Shown one piece after another: positions 1-11,800 of a stretch of 64,000 nucleotides of DNA. Source of the DNA: an uncultured Oscillospiraceae bacterium (GTDB lineage Bacteria > Bacillota > Clostridia > Oscillospirales > Oscillospiraceae); assembly GCA_947631395.1 (NCBI GenBank), contig CANRLF010000004.1, positions 1-64,000 of the forward strand, in the 5' to 3' direction. How positions within the stretch are numbered: the stretch's first letter is position 1; every line of letters starts with the position of its first letter. The translations under genes were made by a program, and so were the position numbers. Below the pieces are notes generated by a model. It was not told the origin of the DNA. It searched no databases and was given only the letters and a program-made list of their open reading frames with translations.

Positions 1-327
1 CTTTGGCCTCGACCCTACCGGCCCTGCGGGGCCACCTCCCCTTACGAAGGGGAGGTTAAGGGGAGCAAGGTTGCGGCTGACGCCGCGGATCCCACCTCAT
101 CCGGCGCATACGCGCCACCTTCCCCGCCGGGGCGGGGAAGGCTGAAGAAGTTGCGCCGGAGGCGCAATCAAGTTGTGCGGCATCTTCATTCGAAGGGCTT
201 GGCAAAACACTTTGGCCTCGACCCTACCGGCCCTGCGGGGCCACCTCCCCTTACGAAGGGGAGGTTAAGGGGAGCAAGGTTGCGGCCCGGAGGGCCACCT
301 TCCCCGCCGGGGCGGGGAAGGCTGAAA
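1..327. repeat. GC-rich intergenic repeat, two tandem copies
   Basis: Two near-identical copies (about 1-154 and 210-327) share the order CTTTGGCCTCGACCCTACCG, CCCTGCGGGG, a CCTCCCC...GGGGAGG hairpin, GGTTGCGG and a final TTCCCCGCCGGGGCGGGGAA hairpin. The first copy has an extra 30-odd bases (GCGGATCCCACCTCATCCGG) that the second lacks. The same family returns at 17160-17308 and 17546-17690. Open frames here are short and low-complexity, so I read the block as non-coding. It lies directly upstream of the pilM ribosome binding site, so it probably forms part of that leader or of the gap from the preceding gene. Confidence 0.85.
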
Positions 328-358
328 TTGAGAGTAGCCCCGAAAGGAGTGAACATAT

Positions 359-1348
359 ATGAGCAAAAAGTGTATAGGGTTTGACATTGGCGCGAGGAGT
401 GTTCATGTGGCTGTCCGGGAGGGCGGGAAGCTTGGACGGGTGGTCAATGCTGAGGCGCCGGAGGGGCTTATTCGGGACGGGCAGATACTGTCCTTTGAAG
501 CCATGGCGGATTTCCTCAGGGAGCTGAGAAAGTCGGAGAAGCTGAGAGTGAAGAAGGCGGCGTTCGTGCTGCCGGCGTCGCAGTGCTACTGCAGGCGGTT
601 CACGACGGCGTATATGTCCGAGGGACAGCTCAAGTTCAATCTGCCGTATGAGTTCCGGGATTTTATATCCGGGGACAAGGAGGAGTATTTTTACGACTAC
701 GCGGTGGTGGACGTGAAGCGCGACGACGAGGGCAAGCCGGTGGAGCTGGACCTGATGGCCGCGGCGGTGAAAAAGACGCTGGTGGCGGACCTGATGGCGA
801 TGTTCAAAAAGGCCGGGTTCAAGATGGTCACGGCTATGCCGGAGGAGCTGGCGTATATCGACCTTTTGCGGGCCGGCGGCGATACGGCCCACGGGCACTG
901 CATACTTGACCTGGGCTACGGCGCGATGAGGCTTTATATGTTCACAGGCGACAGGTTCGAGAGCGTCCGGGTGATGGATTTCGGCTGTTCGGCGCTTATC
1001 GACGCGGTGGCTGACCATTTCGGCGTGGACCAGCACGTGGCGGCCACGTATCTGGCGTCGGATTACAACGGCTGTACGAGGCTCCCGCGGTGCGAGGACA
1101 TATATAATTCGATCGCGGTGGAGGTCACGAAGGCCGTGAACTTCTACCGGTTCAACTCCCGGGGAGAGGAGCTACGCCATGTGCATCTCGGCGGCGGCGG
1201 CGTCCGCAACGAGGCCCTGAAGGACGCGCTGAGGCGGGCCCTGGACCTGGAGGTCGAGGACATGAGCGAATTTTGGCCCAACATAGACGAGGAGGCCGCC
1301 ATTGAGGCATCTGTGGCGGCGGCGGCCGTCGGAGCGGCAGTACAGTAA
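359..1348 (+). CDS. pilM: PilM-like type IV pilus assembly ATPase
   Basis: A 329-residue actin-like protein. The N-terminus (CIGFDIGARSVHVAV) is the phosphate-binding strand-turn-strand of the FtsA/PilM fold, and a second glycine motif (HLGGGGVRNEALKDAL, near residue 275) closes the nucleotide site. PilM sits on the cytoplasmic face of the membrane, binds the PilN N-terminus and couples the inner-membrane PilN-PilO platform to the pilus motor. AAGGAG at 344-349 fixes the ATG at 359. It is followed 15 bp later by pilN and then pilO, the standard order. No motor (PilB/PilT) or PilC gene is in the window; these may lie upstream. Identity rests on fold motifs plus gene order. Confidence 0.85.
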   Translation: MSKKCIGFDIGARSVHVAVREGGKLGRVVNAEAPEGLIRDGQILSFEAMADFLRELRKSEKLRVKKAAFVLPASQCYCRRFTTAYMSEGQLKFNLPYEFRDFISGDKEEYFYDYAVVDVKRDDEGKPVELDLMAAAVKKTLVADLMAMFKKAGFKMVTAMPEELAYIDLLRAGGDTAHGHCILDLGYGAMRLYMFTGDRFESVRVMDFGCSALIDAVADHFGVDQHVAATYLASDYNGCTRLPRCEDIYNSIAVEVTKAVNFYRFNSRGEELRHVHLGGGGVRNEALKDALRRALDLEVEDMSEFWPNIDEEAAIEASVAAAAVGAAVQ

Positions 1349-1363
1349 AAGGAGGCGACAGCT

Positions 1364-1996
1364 TTGGCCAGCGCAGTCATGGAAAAGAAGAAAAAGGACG
1401 AAGTCAAGCTTTCCAGAGCGACGTCTAAAAAGAAGGTGGAGCCCAGCAAGCGGACGCTGAACCTGGCTATCAGGGAGCGGCGGTACCCGGATCCCAAGAA
1501 GTGGATCCCGGGGGTGCTGGTGGTCATTTTGCTGGCGGCGCTTTTCGCGAAATTCGCCGTGGTGGACCGCTACGCGAAGCTCGATGAGGCGGAGAAGGAG
1601 CTTTCCGACAAGAAGGCGGCACTGGAGGACACGCGCGCCCAGTACGCCGACTATGACGAGGTCCGGGAACGCTATAATATGTACTCCTATGAGGGCTTCG
1701 ACAGGACTATCGCCAACAGGCTGGACGTGATGGACCTTCTCAAGCGCGACGTTTTCCCGGTGTGCGAGGTGCAGAGCCTCTCGGTGTCCGGAAAGACTAT
1801 CAGCCTGTCGGTCACGGATCTAAACCTCAGCCAGATAAGCCAGCTTATCGCGACGCTGGAGGGGGAGCCGATGGTGAGCCGCGTGACGGTGTTCACCGCC
1901 AGCGACGACAAGGAGGCCACGATGGGCTCGGCGAGCCTCTCGGTGGAGCTCATGGACGCCACAGAGGTGGAAAAAGAGGGGAGTGAGGCAAAGTGA
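1364..1996 (+). CDS. pilN: PilN-like type IV pilus inner-membrane protein
   Basis: A 210-residue bitopic protein: a lysine-rich cytoplasmic N-terminus (about residues 1-45), one membrane segment (GVLVVILLAALFAKFAVV, about 49-66), a coiled coil rich in E/K/A and a C-terminal ferredoxin-like domain. This is the PilN plan, which binds PilM inside and PilO outside. The start is TTG at 1364, chosen because AGGAGG at 1350-1355 is 8 nt upstream; the ATG at 1379 lies too far from it. The stop overlaps the pilO start by 4 bp, implying translational coupling. Sequence similarity of this family is low, so the call leans on topology and position. Confidence 0.75.
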   Translation: MASAVMEKKKKDEVKLSRATSKKKVEPSKRTLNLAIRERRYPDPKKWIPGVLVVILLAALFAKFAVVDRYAKLDEAEKELSDKKAALEDTRAQYADYDEVRERYNMYSYEGFDRTIANRLDVMDLLKRDVFPVCEVQSLSVSGKTISLSVTDLNLSQISQLIATLEGEPMVSRVTVFTASDDKEATMGSASLSVELMDATEVEKEGSEAK

Positions 1997-2553
1997 GCGA
2001 TTTTATGAACCGGAGCTTCTCGCGGCGTGAAAAGCTGTTGATGCTCCTTTTGGTGATAATACTGCTCGTGGGCCTCTACTTCTATCTGGTGCACTATCCC
2101 ATCACCCAGCGGTTGGATGAGATAGAGCTGGAGACCGACGACGTGCTGTTCCAGCAGGACGTGGCAAATACGCGGTTGCAGATGTATAATGAGATGAAGG
2201 ATGAGCTGGATATAGTGGACGCGATGCCCGAGGACCAGGTGACGATGATGCCTGAGTACGACAATATCCAGACGCTTATGAACATGTTCAACGTCATATT
2301 TGCCGGGACTCAGCAGAGTTTGAGCTTCGACAATGTGCGCATCAACGACAACAACGTGGCCGAGCGGACCGTGCGGTTCAGCTTCACGGCGAGGGATTAC
2401 GACCACGCAAGGCAGGTACTGGCGAACCTGACGGGCACGGGGTACAGGTGCCTGCTGGACTCCCTGTCATTTGGCGCTTCCGGCGGCAACGTGGAGACAG
2501 GAGAGCTCCGTGTGACGGGAAATATCACCTTCTATGAGAAGGTGCCCGCCTGA
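1993..2553 (+). CDS. pilO: PilO-like type IV pilus inner-membrane protein
   Basis: A 186-residue bitopic protein starting at GTG inside the pilN stop (GTGA overlap). A short basic N-terminus is followed by one hydrophobic helix (LLMLLLVIILLVGLYFYLV, about residues 16-34), a predicted coiled coil (ITQRLDEIELETDDVLFQQD) and a C-terminal alpha/beta domain. This matches PilO, the heterodimer partner of PilN that aligns the secretin or, in monoderms, the cell-wall part of the pilus machine. It completes the pilMNO trio. Assigned on topology, size and context rather than on residue-level motifs. Confidence 0.75.
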   Translation: MSDFMNRSFSRREKLLMLLLVIILLVGLYFYLVHYPITQRLDEIELETDDVLFQQDVANTRLQMYNEMKDELDIVDAMPEDQVTMMPEYDNIQTLMNMFNVIFAGTQQSLSFDNVRINDNNVAERTVRFSFTARDYDHARQVLANLTGTGYRCLLDSLSFGASGGNVETGELRVTGNITFYEKVPA

Positions 2554-2564
2554 AAACAGGCATA

Positions 2565-2850
2565 GTTATGTAAATCAGCATTGAAAGTTATGTAAAGCAA
2601 GATGGTTATGTAAACTCAATTTATTATGTAAACAGGCCGATTTTTCGGGGAAAATGTTATAAAACAGAAGTAAATATCTGGGAAAAATTTCCCCGAAAAG
2701 GGGCCGACGAAAGTGTCGGCCCATCGGTGCTGTTTACAGTTATTTACAAAAACCGGGGTTTCCGGGGCGGGGTGGACCTGCCGGGATTATGTATACCTCT
2801 TGCGTTATGTAAACCTAATTTATTATGTCAACAAGCCGTTCATAGCTTCT
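2565..2850. repeat. TTATGTAAA repeat cluster, MITE- or IS-end-like
   Basis: The gap between pilO and the giant pilin gene is AT-rich and holds at least five copies of TTATGTAAA/C (at 2566, 2588, 2605, 2623 and 2814) plus a near copy (TTATGTCAAC, 2822-2831) and inverted relatives (GTTTACAGTTATTTAC at about 2732-2747). Two composite units, 2604-2640 and 2812-2842, are near-identical direct repeats. A perfect hairpin, GGGCCGAC-GAAAGT-GTCGGCCC, sits at 2701-2722. Multiple short terminal repeats of this kind are typical of IS21-family ends, so this may be a non-coding remnant or MITE. No transposase is present. The giant gene's ATG lies just downstream. Confidence 0.55.
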
Positions 2851-2865
2851 TTCGAGGTGATCTGG

Positions 2866-5800
2866 ATGAACATATTTAAAAAATCCAACAGAAAACGGGG
2901 TTTCTCCCTGATAGAGGTGGTGATAGTAGTAGCCGTCATAAGCATACTGCTGGCGGTAGCTGTGCCCAATATCATCGCGTATTACAGGGAATTGAAGCTT
3001 GTCGAGCTTGATGACAACGCGAGAACTATATTTATGGCCGCGCAGAACGAGATCTCCGCGATTTTGGCCGCCGACAAGGACGGTGTGCCTGATGGAACGG
3101 ATGGTTCCTGTGAATATCCCACGTCGACCCCCGTTGCCGGCGTCACCGGCGGGTCGGTGGACTTTGATTACCTTAGTACCGACAATGTTGCGGACGCGGA
3201 TAGTTTACATAAGATTGTCCCGGCGGGGTCCATCGAGTCTCAGCTCCATGGGAACAATTATGTCGTAGAGTACAACCACGAGACCGGCGCCGTCCATGCC
3301 GTTTGGTATTGGGAGAACGGCACCAACTTTGATTATCAAAAAAACTATACTCTTGATCCAAATAATGCTGACAAACCTCACGCCACAAAGGACGCCCGCA
3401 TCAAGGTGCCCGTGGGCTACTACGGCGGCGGAGATGTGGACCGTATCGCGGTCAAGCAGATGCCCATACCGAAGCTGACGCTTATTAACGCCGAGGAGTT
3501 GAAGCTGGACATTAATGTGCTGTTGAGTGGTACGACTGGCATTACCAATTCGGATATCAAGGTCGATGTTACCATTAGCGACAGTGAGGGGCACGAGAAG
3601 ACCATTATTACTGGCGCGGGTTTAGATACTTCTGACGCTAACAATCCGAAGGGATCTCTGGTGCTGGATACGCTGAAGCCGGACAAGTACAGCAAGCATG
3701 AAATCAATCCTGCCGGTGATACGCTCACAAACATCGGCAATAAGTTCAAGGACTGGGTGGCGGGCTCCGACATCTTACCCGGCGATAACATCACGGTAAG
3801 CGTGAAGCTGTATTATGATGGGACCGACCGGGTGCTCATTCCGCAGGTGATGTCGGTGGCGACGAACAGTCTGTTTGCGAACGTGACTGCTGACGGCACC
3901 GCGGAGATCGCGTATGGGCGGCATTTGCAGAATCTGCATGACAGCGGGACGCATACCGGCTCCGGCGGGGAATACTGCTCTGGCGTATTGGCAAATACTT
4001 CCATCACCAAGGCGAAGCAGATCAGGGATATTAACTTTACCTTGACTAATGCCGATGAGCCGATCAAATCATGGGCGAGCACTTACGGGACTCTTAACTT
4101 CCACCCGGTAAATAACCCGCAGCTTACCGAGTATGACGGAGATGATTGTGAAATCAGGAATATGAACGCCGGACATTATATGTATGGCGGGGTATTCTCG
4201 TACATAAAGGGCGGGACTTATAAGAAGATTGTCATTGTCAATCCGCATATACACGCCGAGGGCGAGGTCACTGATGTTAATGTTAATCCGGCTGGGGGAC
4301 CTGCCCTGACCGCGGGAGCTCTTGCGGGCGCGGTGGACGGCACCGTGACCATTGAGAATTGTAAGGTCTACAATGATTCCGATCCTATTAAGGATGCTGG
4401 TACAGGTGTAGATGGACTTTTTGATCTGGGTTTTGATCTCGATGATTTGATGATGTATCACGATGGAACCCCGATTAATCCGGGCGACCCAGGCTGGGAC
4501 GATATAGTTGATAATCTGTACGTAGAGAGACTTCGGGGGCTTCCACACATCGGCGCGCCGGCTTCGGGCTCAAATTCCGGCGGACTTGTGGGAGCGGTTT
4601 TGGAAGATGGTACCTTGACGATCACAAACAGCTTCGCGTCGGTCATAAATATAGGCGCTAAGAATGTCGGCGGGTTGATTGGAACTTCCAGCGGCAATGT
4701 GACGATTGAAGGCTCATATTCCGCAAGCTATGTGTTCGGCAACAGGAATGTTGCGGGGCTTATCGGGGTTGTGGAAAATCCTGGAAGCACGACTACAACC
4801 ATAAGAAACAGCTATGCCGCGGGCGAGATCGTCAGTGGGTATAAGGCCGGATTTAAGGGCGCTGGTCTGCTTCACTATAACGGTGAAGCTCAGGCTACAA
4901 GCAAACCGGCTAACATAGATGTTTCCAATAGCTATGCCGCGGTGAGATATGGCGGAGACGGAGTGAACGGCCAGCCCAGAAGAAGTGATGAGACTGGTTC
5001 GACTTCAAGTGTATTAAAAATAGTCGGATATATATACGGGACCTTTAAATTGGATCCCCAAAACTACTATGTCCAGCAGAGCGGGATAGAATATGGCCTT
5101 GACAGCCAAGGTCAGGAGATTGCTGGCACAGGTGGGGAAATTGTTGATAAGACTGCATATTCTGACTATTGGACCCCAAGTGCCTGCGGAACGAAAACTT
5201 CTCAATCAGAGCTTGCCACACAGGTATCTGGCGCGAGTTGGAGCACTGATCCGGGGACGCTGGAGAATACCCATGCCTATAAGCTGCTGAGCGTGACAAA
5301 GGATCTGAAAGCGTATCCGTATCCCATGCTCAACACTATGGCGCACTACGGCGACTGGCTGGAGGACGCGGGCGGGGACGCCATGATGGCGTATATCGAG
5401 AAGTATGATGACGGCTCCTATGGAATTTACGCGGCGAAGGCGAGCAGCGCGGACGGTACGGACGCGACCGTTGTTAAGAATGGGCTTGAGCCGGATAAAG
5501 ATAAAATAGTGATTGATGACTTCTACAGGATCGTGAGTCCCACTGAGCTGACCGGTTGGAAGTTCAAGCTGGATGATGATACGACTGAGTATGACCTTAA
5601 GGAGGACAGCGAGCATAAGACCATCGAGTCCGACGGAGTTACATACTATTGCTATACTCTGGAGAATGCCAACGGCTGGGACAGCAAGGTAAATTACTAT
5701 CACAAGATCAAATTTGACGATCACGAGTTGGCGTTTATTTACAACCCGTCATTTGCCTGCGAGGCGTTTGACGTGTCGGAATTTGTATATCCCGATGGCG

Positions 5801-8800
5801 GCGGAGCATCTGAGGATGTTCATACTGAAATGCGCCGGTCAAAGCCGGAGATGGATGGCCATATCACCATCGGAACACTTACTGATACGGACGTGTTTAT
5901 CAGGTCCGCGCGGCAGCTTGCCAATATTCAGGCGTATACCAACGATACGACCATCGGAAGCACCGCGCAGGGCTGGGCGTATGACCAGCTGGCGAATATT
6001 GATTTCGACCAGTACGAAGGTACACTTAGCGGCGGTAAGACTAATGCTCAGACGCTGATGCCGGCGAAGCTGGCGGCGGGCAGCTATTTCGGGCACGAGA
6101 AGGAAATCAAGAACCTCTATATAGGTACCGCTACCGGTGGAGCGGGGCTCTTTGAGAGCGTCGGCACCGACGGCAGTCTGAACGACATGCGCCTGGTCAA
6201 TGTGTCCGTGGCGGGCGACGGGGCCCTGGCCACCGGCGGACTGGTGGGGATACTGTACGGCACGGTGGACAACTGCGGCATTTACGTGGAAAGCGGCACG
6301 GGTGTTGATGTTGAGACAAATTACAAAGATACATGGACCGTCACCGGGTCAGGTACTAACGGCGTGGGCGGACTTATTGGTTATATAAGCAACAACGCAG
6401 AAGCCATATCGTCCTTCGCCGCTGTGCAGGTGGACGGGACAAATGTCGGCGGTACCGCAACGGAGCCCGTGGGCGGATTTGCGGGACAGATCGTAGCCGG
6501 CGGCAAGGTGGATAAATGCTACGCCGGCGGATTTGTGGAAGAGGATCCGACGACAAGTAAGCTTGCATATCTGGCTGATAGCGCCAACGTGACCGGCGGC
6601 GGAAACGTGGGCGGCTTTGTGGGCAGCGCGGCAAACGGCAGCCAGTTTGCCGGGATCAACTACTCCACGGCGTCGGTTTGCGGGCCCGCGGGGACAGTGG
6701 GACTTTTCGCGGGATCGATGGATAAGCCCGCCACGGGGGACTGGGCGATCTATGCCATAGCCAGCGCGTTTGATTCCACGACAAAATTGAGTACCGCGCC
6801 AAGGGATGAGTCTGACTATATGGGCGGCACGGCGGCGGGAACTCCGCCGAAAAAGACGGTAACGTATAACCAGACGGGGAATTTCCCCTATGCGTCCGGG
6901 CTGGACGAACACCACGGCGACTGGATAGAGTTTGACATATTCGGACTTTATTACGATACTGTGGGCTCCACGACGGGATACTACGCCAACGGTGGTAATG
7001 TGACCGGCCTTGATGCGCTTGCCAGCGGTACGCCGGGGGATAAGAATTACGCCACGGACGACGGGTATATGTTCGTGACAGTGGAGAACCTGGGGGATAT
7101 AAGCATCAGGGTCGGGGAGAAGAGCTTCCCGATGAAACCCGTGGAGCTTAATCCCACGATGGAAATCAACGGCAAAACTTACAAATACAAATACGAGGTA
7201 CCCGCTGAGGCGCTGAATACACCGACGGCAAATTATTACAACGCGGTGAGCATCAACGGGAAGATGTTCTATGCCAATTTCGGCGTGGCGGGAGAGATAT
7301 TCGACAGTGTTACGGACCCCAACAAGCCGATGGCGAAGAGCGGGATAAAGTATACCACCGTGGACGCAGGGGTTACTAAGACCGAGGAACTTAAGGATTC
7401 CGCGAGTACGGGTTACACGGGTGTAGTGGTGAGGTCCGCGAGGCAGCTGGCAAATATTGGTATCAGGTCGAACGTGGGCGAGTATGACGCCACAAACACG
7501 AAGGTATACACCGGGGAAGCTGTGGCAATCCAGGAGGCAAAGATAAGCCAGGTGCTGGATATTGATTACGTAAAGTATGCCGAGGCCACCAAGTATAAGA
7601 ACGCGGCGGGCGATGATGTTTCCAAGATCCCCGAGGCGGTGGTGCTGGATGGGAGCAACGATGATGCCAACCACACGCCTATCACGATCAACGGCGGGGG
7701 CTATTATGGGAATAATTATGAGATAAGGAATCTTGTGCCCGGTATGGTCCGGCAGATCACCATAACCAGCGGCAGTTCCGTCAGCGAGGCGCTTGTTGAG
7801 AGCGGACTTGTGGGCAGAATCACAAAGGGCGAAATCAAGGATGTCACGCTGATCAACGCGAAGGTGGAGAATGATGCCCAAAAGGCGGTGAGCGCGAGTA
7901 GTAGCAGTAGCAGTGGGAGTACTGGCGGTGGAAGCGGAAGCGGCGGCGCAGGTGTACATATACTGGACGTCAGCGAAGAGATAAACAATGGGAATCTGAA
8001 AACAACGAGTTATCCTGCAACCACTAAAATAAATTTGGATGGTGGCTATTTTACACTGATAAATAAAAGTTCGAGTTCCAGTATTGCGCAGTCAGCTTCT
8101 GATGATGTAACGTGGAAGTATAATGGCGGCGAAGTCTATTCAAGTGATTCTTTTATCTCATTTGGAGGAAAGTCAAGCGAGAAAAATTCTCATATTTCAT
8201 TTAAAACTTCTGGAGCTGCGACAGTAAAGGTGTGGTGGGTCCAGCATGAAGACTCACATAATGTACTAGGCGGGCTGAAACTGTATAAGACAAAAGTTGA
8301 CGCATCTGCCACGAATACTAACTGGACAGCACCTAGTGGTACAGTGGGGACAGAATACTTTACTGTATTTGATATTAGCGGGTCGGGCACATACTATCTT
8401 GGTGATAAAGATACAAACGGAAATAAGATTTTCAGAGTGGAAGTTTATGAACCAGCTGCTTCGTCCGTTGATAAAAATAACTCAACGCCTTACTCTGCTC
8501 CTACACCTACACCTGGTCCTACTACGCCTATTGAGCCGGGGAAGGATAAGTTCCCGGATGGGGTGGATTCTGACAAATTCAAGGCTCGGTTCGGGGCGCT
8601 GGCCGGGGCGGTCAATCCGGTTGATAAGTCAGATCCAGATTGTGTGAAGATTGAAAACTGCGGCGTGTATGTGGAGCCGGATAGCGGCACAGATACTGAT
8701 GCATACACAACTGCCTACAACAAGTACTCCGTAAAGAACACCGGAACGACCGGGTTCAAGGAGGACACCGTGGGTGGTCTTATCGGCATGGCCACGCAGG

Positions 8801-11800
8801 GGACGACTATCGAGAAGAGCTACGCCGCGGTGAAGGTCGCGGGACAGTTCTCGGTGGGCGGCTTTGCCGGTCACCTGAAGGACGTGACGGTAAGCAACTG
8901 CTACTCCGGCGGACATACGGAGGGCGGTATTTACAGCACCACCGATTACAACGTGACGGCGAACAACAAGAAATCCGGCGCCGCGGGCGGCTTCGTGGGG
9001 ACAATCGAGGCCACCGACGCGAGCACACTGATATTTAACGGAGTCTGCTACTCCACCAGCTCCGCGTCCTGCCCGGCTGACGATAAAAACACAGACGAAA
9101 AGGGTACTGTCGGTAACTTCGCCGGTCTTATCAAGGATTCTACGGGCACATGGCAGGGCTTCACGGGCGCCAACATTTACGGCATCGGCACTATGAACGG
9201 CGACAACCGTACCGACGAGCGCGAGTATCTGGACCGTACTGTTACCATGCACGCTGAGAAGTTTACGGCAATCAGCGCCAAGCCTTATGATATGGATACT
9301 TTGGTGAAAGAAAAAACAACGAAGGAACCGATGAATTACCCGTATCAGACATGGACAGGTCAGGAGATGCACCACGGCGACTGGCCCATGCGGTATAACC
9401 TTGTGTATTTTGAATTGTATAAAGAAGCGGCCGGCGACTACGAGGACGATTACGGACATAAGCTCAAGAATAAAGACATTATATTGACCGGTACTGACAT
9501 AATCAACAGCGAGGCTACGTACATCGGGTTTTACGGCGTCTTCCCGGCGGCAGCAACCGGTTCGGGGGCAAGCGGATACAGGGTCGTGAACACGCTGCGA
9601 GTGGACGGGTATGTCTACAAGAGCGGATATATCGTGGTGAGCGATGCCGATGTAACTACGATGCGGTTGGACATCAACTCCTATTATGCCGATAGCAGCC
9701 AAAGAAAGGCAAAAGGCAAGGAGATGACTGGCGAAGAAAAAGACAATGGGTATTATGATGATAAAAACGTACAGCAGCCCACACATACCACGGTTGCGCA
9801 ATGCGACAAGAAGATCGATTTCAGAAAGTATAACATTATTGTTGATGAGGCCGGAACGATTAAACCCGCTGAAGATATAATCGGCAAGTTCGGATATGTC
9901 CTGCCGGACGTGACGCTGAACGTGGCGGCGTCCAAGGACTTCTACATGGACACGCAGATCAACGGCCAGACGTATCTCTTTAACCCGCAGTTCCCGTACG
10001 AGGCGGTCAACGTCGATATCGAAAGGGAAGTTTCCGGCAAGTGGGAAATCGACTACGAGACCATCAGGGTGAAGCACGGGATCAACTATGTGGTGAGAGA
10101 CGAGAACGGAAAAGAAACACTTTACCCAAACAAGGATTTCCCAAACGGGGATATCGGCGATCCTGCTAATCCGAACGACAGGGCGATCATTGTCCGCAGC
10201 GCGCTGAACCTGGCCGCTCTTACACGGTATTCCCGTGAGGCCAGCAACGGGCTGGTAAAGAACACGATCATAACAAACAAATTCTACCAGCACATGGACA
10301 TTGATTACAGCGAATACGAGAAAAACACGATCTATGACGGTAATACAAAGAACAGGAATCCAGCGCAGGAAAAAGATGCTCCTACAGATTCTTTGGGCAA
10401 CCCGAAATTCGAGTATTCTACCGGGTTGAAAGATCACGGCCAGGCGCCCGCGATTCTCGACGGCGGTTCCTATGAGGGCTTCAACCACGAGATTCGCAAC
10501 CTTTATCTGAGCAACGACTCCGCAAATAACAATTTCGTGGGCCTGTTCAGCAAGCTTGAGAATGCCACTGTACAAAACCTGAAGCTGAAGGATATCAATG
10601 TGACCTGCGACAAGTACAATGGCACAATCGATGTGGGCACACTGGCGGCCTCCGTCTCAAATTCCACGATCAGCAATGTCACGATCGATGGGGTGACGGT
10701 CTCACTCGATGACGATGACAATGGCAAAAACGAAAAAAGTGAAGGAAATCTTTTCCATGGAAACAATGCCTACGAGGCCGTGGGCGGAGCTATCGGTAAA
10801 ATTAACGACACGGGAATCGGTAAGACATCTATAACGAATGTCACCGTGATCGATCCGTCCATTACCGTTACGCTTGAAACCGACAAGAGCAACGATAAGC
10901 TCAAGGTCGGCGGCGTGATCGGGTCGGCGGACGGGAATACCTTTAGCTATACGAGTACGGCTACGGGTGCGGATACACGGTCTGTCAACATTACGGATTC
11001 CGGCGTGTACCTGAGCAAGGATGCGGGTGGCAACCTTAACAAAGAGTTTACCAAATCGGGCATCAGTGTCACCGGGACGGTAACCGGGGACTACTCCGGC
11101 GGATTTGCCGGGTTCCTGGGGAAGGGCGTCAATGTGACAAAGGACTACTCTGCCATCAGGGTGGAGGGTGTGACTTACGCCGGCGGGTTCGCGGGGCATA
11201 TCCAGGGCTCGCATGTGGAGGACTGCTACTCCGGCGGTTATGTTGAGGCCGCAACCGGTGATTACAGCACCAGCGAATACAACGTGACAGGCGAGACGGC
11301 CGGCGGGTTCGCGGGCCGGATCCAGGTGGCGTATGAGACTTCTGCTACCGGTATAGGCCAGCCCATGGCTATGTACATGACGGGCGTAAACTACACCACG
11401 AGCTCCGCCAAGGGCACGGAGCATGTCGGCGTTTTCGCCGGCGAGGCCACGGATGAGGCCGCCGAGGCGTTGGCGGAGAAGATGGGCGGCAACGCGCCGG
11501 TGATTTACGCCGGTGGCACGACAAGCGGCACCAAGAATGAGGAAAAGCACGTCAAGACAGGTTCGGCGATACCGAGGGAGGATAATAAGTCCGGGTTTGA
11601 TACCGAGCCGTACAACGCGTCGGGCGATTTCCCCTACAAGACGAATCAGAAAGCGCACCACGGCGACTGGGTGGACAGTCCGCTGAACGCCGCGGGCTAC
11701 TGGGAGGTCGAGGACGGACTTCTCAGGCTGTGGTATATCCCATCCGACGCGGCGGATACGCCGGTGGAGCTGACGGAAGAGGGCGCGCTGGGCTTCGGCC

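Noticed and set aside
1..327. Possible CRISPR or tandem array
   Set aside because: Only two copies, unequal in length, without regular spacers; the same units occur dispersed elsewhere.
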